A stretch of DNA of 6,135 bases from Deltaproteobacteria bacterium RBG_16_44_11 (GTDB lineage: Bacteria; Desulfobacterota; Syntrophia; Syntrophales; Smithellaceae): contig MGQN01000030.1 of assembly GCA_001797845.1 (NCBI GenBank), positions 1 to 6,135 of the forward strand, in the 5' to 3' direction. A model generated the notes under the pieces. It was given only the letters and a program-made list of their open reading frames with translations. It was not told the DNA's origin and ran no database searches. Numbering within the stretch: the stretch's first letter is position 1; every line of letters starts with the position of its first letter. Both the position numbers and the translations under genes were made by a program. This document shows positions 4,646 through 6,135 of this stretch, one piece after another.

Positions 4646-5287
4646 CTAAAACCTCTTTTCCGCCTTAACCTTACCCTGACGGATTTCTCGAATAAAATCT
4701 TTTTCATCACAAATTTTATTTTCAAAAACGGTTACGCAGGAACCTACCTTAAAAATTTTATGAGCATCACTGCCGCCGGTTCCGGGTATCCCGAGCTTAC
4801 TCATGGCCTTGCGGACTTTGCTTAAGGCCATCTCCGTATGGTCAGGATGACAAAGTTCGATGGCGTCGATCGGTAATTTATAGATCCTGTCGCCGGCGCC
4901 GTAATAATGGGATTTTCCCCCGCGGGACAATTTGTAGGGATGCGCCGCGATAACGATTCCTCTCTCTTTATGAACTATTTCGCTAAGCTCCTGCGCCGAA
5001 TAACGGCCGGTTAAACTTTGTTTTATGCCGAATACCAAAAAATCTCCCTCCATCTCATTTTTGGCGTTTGAAGTATATATCTCCTGGCCGTTGATTAAAA
5101 CGACGCCATGAGCATCGGCCAATTTTTGAAGCTTGGCGAATTCTTGATCCGGCCAGCGCATACCATGTTCGGTGATAGCGATACCGTCGAGATGCGTTTC
5201 CACCGCCTGAGAAATTAGCTCTTCGGGGCTGATGAAAGAACAATCGGAATATTTTCGTGTATGGACGTGGATATCAAAAACCATCAT
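4646..5287 (-). CDS. PHP-domain metal-dependent phosphoesterase
   Basis: A 213-aa protein of the PHP (polymerase and histidinol phosphatase) superfamily, which hydrolyses phosphoesters at a two- or three-metal site. The ligand motifs appear in order: H7-x-H9 in DIHVHT, D15, E40-H41 in ITEHG, E69 in NGQEIYT, H116 in AAHPY, and D174-x-H176 in GGSDAH. The length fits a stand-alone PHP domain rather than a polymerase subunit or a full histidinol phosphatase. Substrate candidates for such proteins include 3',5'-nucleoside bisphosphates, short RNA ends and sugar phosphates; none can be chosen here. The frame is open upstream to a TTG at 5326, but the two adjacent ATGs (5287 and 5284) fit the family start, MVFDIHVHT. 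Neither has a clear ribosome binding site, so expression may be modest. It lies 238 bp downstream of the nitroreductase and is probably transcribed separately. Confidence 0.9.
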   Translation of the reverse strand: MMVFDIHVHTRKYSDCSFISPEELISQAVETHLDGIAITEHGMRWPDQEFAKLQKLADAHGVVLINGQEIYTSNAKNEMEGDFLVFGIKQSLTGRYSAQELSEIVHKERGIVIAAHPYKLSRGGKSHYYGAGDRIYKLPIDAIELCHPDHTEMALSKVRKAMSKLGIPGTGGSDAHKIFKVGSCVTVFENKICDEKDFIREIRQGKVKAEKRF

Positions 5288-5394
5288 AAATATTACCCGC
5301 AGGAGGCGGAAGCATAATCCGTGCAAATGCTGATTTTTCTATTGTGCTGATGACTTCACTGCGGCGCTTTCTTAAAATACTTTTCAAAATTTCA

Positions 5395-5434
5395 TCGGCC
5401 AATTAGGCAAAATATATAAATGTATTTTGGCCGA
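5395..5434. repeat. 8-bp inverted repeat upstream of the PHP gene
   Basis: TCGGCCAA (5395-5402) and TTGGCCGA (5427-5434) are perfect inverted arms around a 24-base AT-rich core. The core contains TATATT on the minus strand, a possible leftward -10 box, but I see no convincing -35 box. An overlapping alternative pairing joins GGC-AAAATA (5406-5414) with TATTTT-GGCC (5423-5432). It could be an operator around the PHP promoter or a leader hairpin. The rest of the 5288-5525 gap holds only an imperfect 10-bp tandem (CCTGGGAATA and CCTGGGATAC, 5462-5481) and no gene. Confidence 0.4.
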
Positions 5435-5525
5435 ATAAATACTGATTTCAGGCTGCTTGCGCCTGGGAATACCTGGGATACAATTAGCAGGTTTTGGTTT
5501 CATATCCCTGAATTTTGGTATTGGT

Positions 5526-6131
5526 TTAGATTGTCTTCAGTACATATTTATCTAAAGTGAAGCGCGGTCTTGCTTTGGGTGACCCATCCGGATATCCCAC
5601 CGGCAGAAGCACTACCGGGTAGATATTATCGTTCAGCGCCAAAAATTCCTTTACCTTGTCGCGGTCAAATCTTCCCAGCCAGCAGCTGCCCAGACCAAGA
5701 TCAACGGCTTTAAGAACAATGTGCTCTATAGCAATCGCCACATTCATGGAAAGATAGGCCTTGACTGCTTCCGCGTCCATGACCGGGCTGGTTGTGGCGG
5801 AGGAGTCACTCATATCCATATCCACGTCTTCGAAGGCGCCTTCTTTTATTAGTTCTCCGACACGCCGCTCTCTTGTATTGATGGCTGTCAGATCGGCACA
5901 GCATACAAAAATGACCGCTGCCTTGATAATGAATTTATAGGGTGTGTATTTGCCCAGAGATTCTTTGGCGGCAGGCGATTGCACGACGATGAACCGCGAG
6001 GGCTGGAGGTTTGAGCCCGAAGGGGCAAGCCGCGCGGCATCCAGAAGCAGGTTAATCATATCAGCTGAAATATCTCCCTGCCTGAATTTACGAATGCTCC
6101 TGCGTGAAGCGATAACTTCTGATAATTCCAT
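5526..6131 (-). CDS. Nitroreductase-family FMN oxidoreductase
   Basis: A 201-aa nitroreductase-fold flavoprotein, normally a homodimer with one FMN at each interface that reduces its substrate using NAD(P)H. The classic opening MELSEVIASRRSIRKF includes the FMN-binding R10-R11-S12. Further motifs are APSGSNLQPSRFIVV (36-50), with N41 and Q43, the helix NVAIAIEHIVLKAVDLGLGS (130-149), CWLGRF (150-155), and LLPVGYPDG (175-183), the usual strand near the end. The length is normal. An acidic Met/Asp/Ser-rich insert (about 100-118) is specific to this protein. Two adjacent cysteines (77-78) do not form a ferredoxin motif. The start matches the family, but only four bases upstream are in the window, so its ribosome binding site and promoter are unseen. 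The natural substrate (quinone, nitro compound, enoate or flavin) cannot be assigned. It is not evidently part of the XRE-controlled module. Confidence 0.93.
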   Translation of the reverse strand: MELSEVIASRRSIRKFRQGDISADMINLLLDAARLAPSGSNLQPSRFIVVQSPAAKESLGKYTPYKFIIKAAVIFVCCADLTAINTRERRVGELIKEGAFEDVDMDMSDSSATTSPVMDAEAVKAYLSMNVAIAIEHIVLKAVDLGLGSCWLGRFDRDKVKEFLALNDNIYPVVLLPVGYPDGSPKARPRFTLDKYVLKTI

Positions 6132-6135
6132 TGTG

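Noticed and set aside
5288..5326. Thirteen-residue N-terminal extension of the PHP protein from a TTG start.
   Set aside because: The TTG has no ribosome binding site, and PHP proteins usually begin only a few residues before the first His-x-His motif, which fits the ATG at 5287 or 5284.
5462..5481. Imperfect 10-bp tandem repeat CCTGGGAATA and CCTGGGATAC.
   Set aside because: Only two short imperfect copies; not enough for a repeat family, an array or an attachment site.

Overview
The window looks like chromosome of an anaerobic bacterium, most likely a Bacillota lineage (clostridial/Peptococcaceae-like or Negativicutes). This rests on strong AGGAGG-type ribosome binding sites, consensus sigma-A/sigma-70 style promoters, AT-rich spacers with moderate-GC genes, an XRE regulator co-transcribed with an acyl-CoA dehydrogenase, and protein families common in strict anaerobes. 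The taxonomic call is an inference. I see no rRNA, tRNA, CRISPR array, transposase or phage gene.

Layout. (1) Positions 1-2485 hold a compact leftward cluster read from the minus strand, in transcription order: a cysteine-rich DUF6125/ATC-hydrolase-like protein (2485-1940), a pyridoxamine 5'-phosphate oxidase-like flavin split-barrel protein (1921-1436), a SnoaL/NTF2-like protein (1374-955), a second DUF6125-like protein (844-329), and a TIGR04076-like protein (306 leftward, cut by the window edge). Gaps are 18, 61, 110 and 22 bp, so this is probably one operon. (2) Positions 2486-2737 are a divergent control region. It has a near-consensus leftward promoter, repeated GTTGTAA elements, an 8-bp inverted repeat whose arms lie at the two outward -10 regions, and a hairpin-rich leader before the rightward genes. 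(3) Positions 2738-4221 hold an XRE-family repressor that overlaps by 4 bp (ATGA) the start of a complete acyl-CoA dehydrogenase, followed by a hairpin. (4) Positions 4293-4540 are a self-contained unit: consensus promoter, strong SD, a 33-aa single-span membrane peptide starting at GTG, and a long GC-rich hairpin. (5) Positions 4646-6131 carry two further leftward genes, a PHP-domain metallo-phosphoesterase and a nitroreductase-family flavoprotein, separated by 238 bp containing an inverted repeat.

How the parts may work together. The XRE protein is the obvious candidate to control both its own operon with the acyl-CoA dehydrogenase and the divergent five-gene cluster. The cluster mixes a flavin-type fold, a SnoaL-type pocket protein and three cysteine-bearing proteins of unknown role. 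I infer a small inducible module acting on an unidentified acyl-CoA or related small molecule. The substrate cannot be read from the sequence. This module is the most promising undescribed system in the window; the 33-aa membrane peptide is the second.
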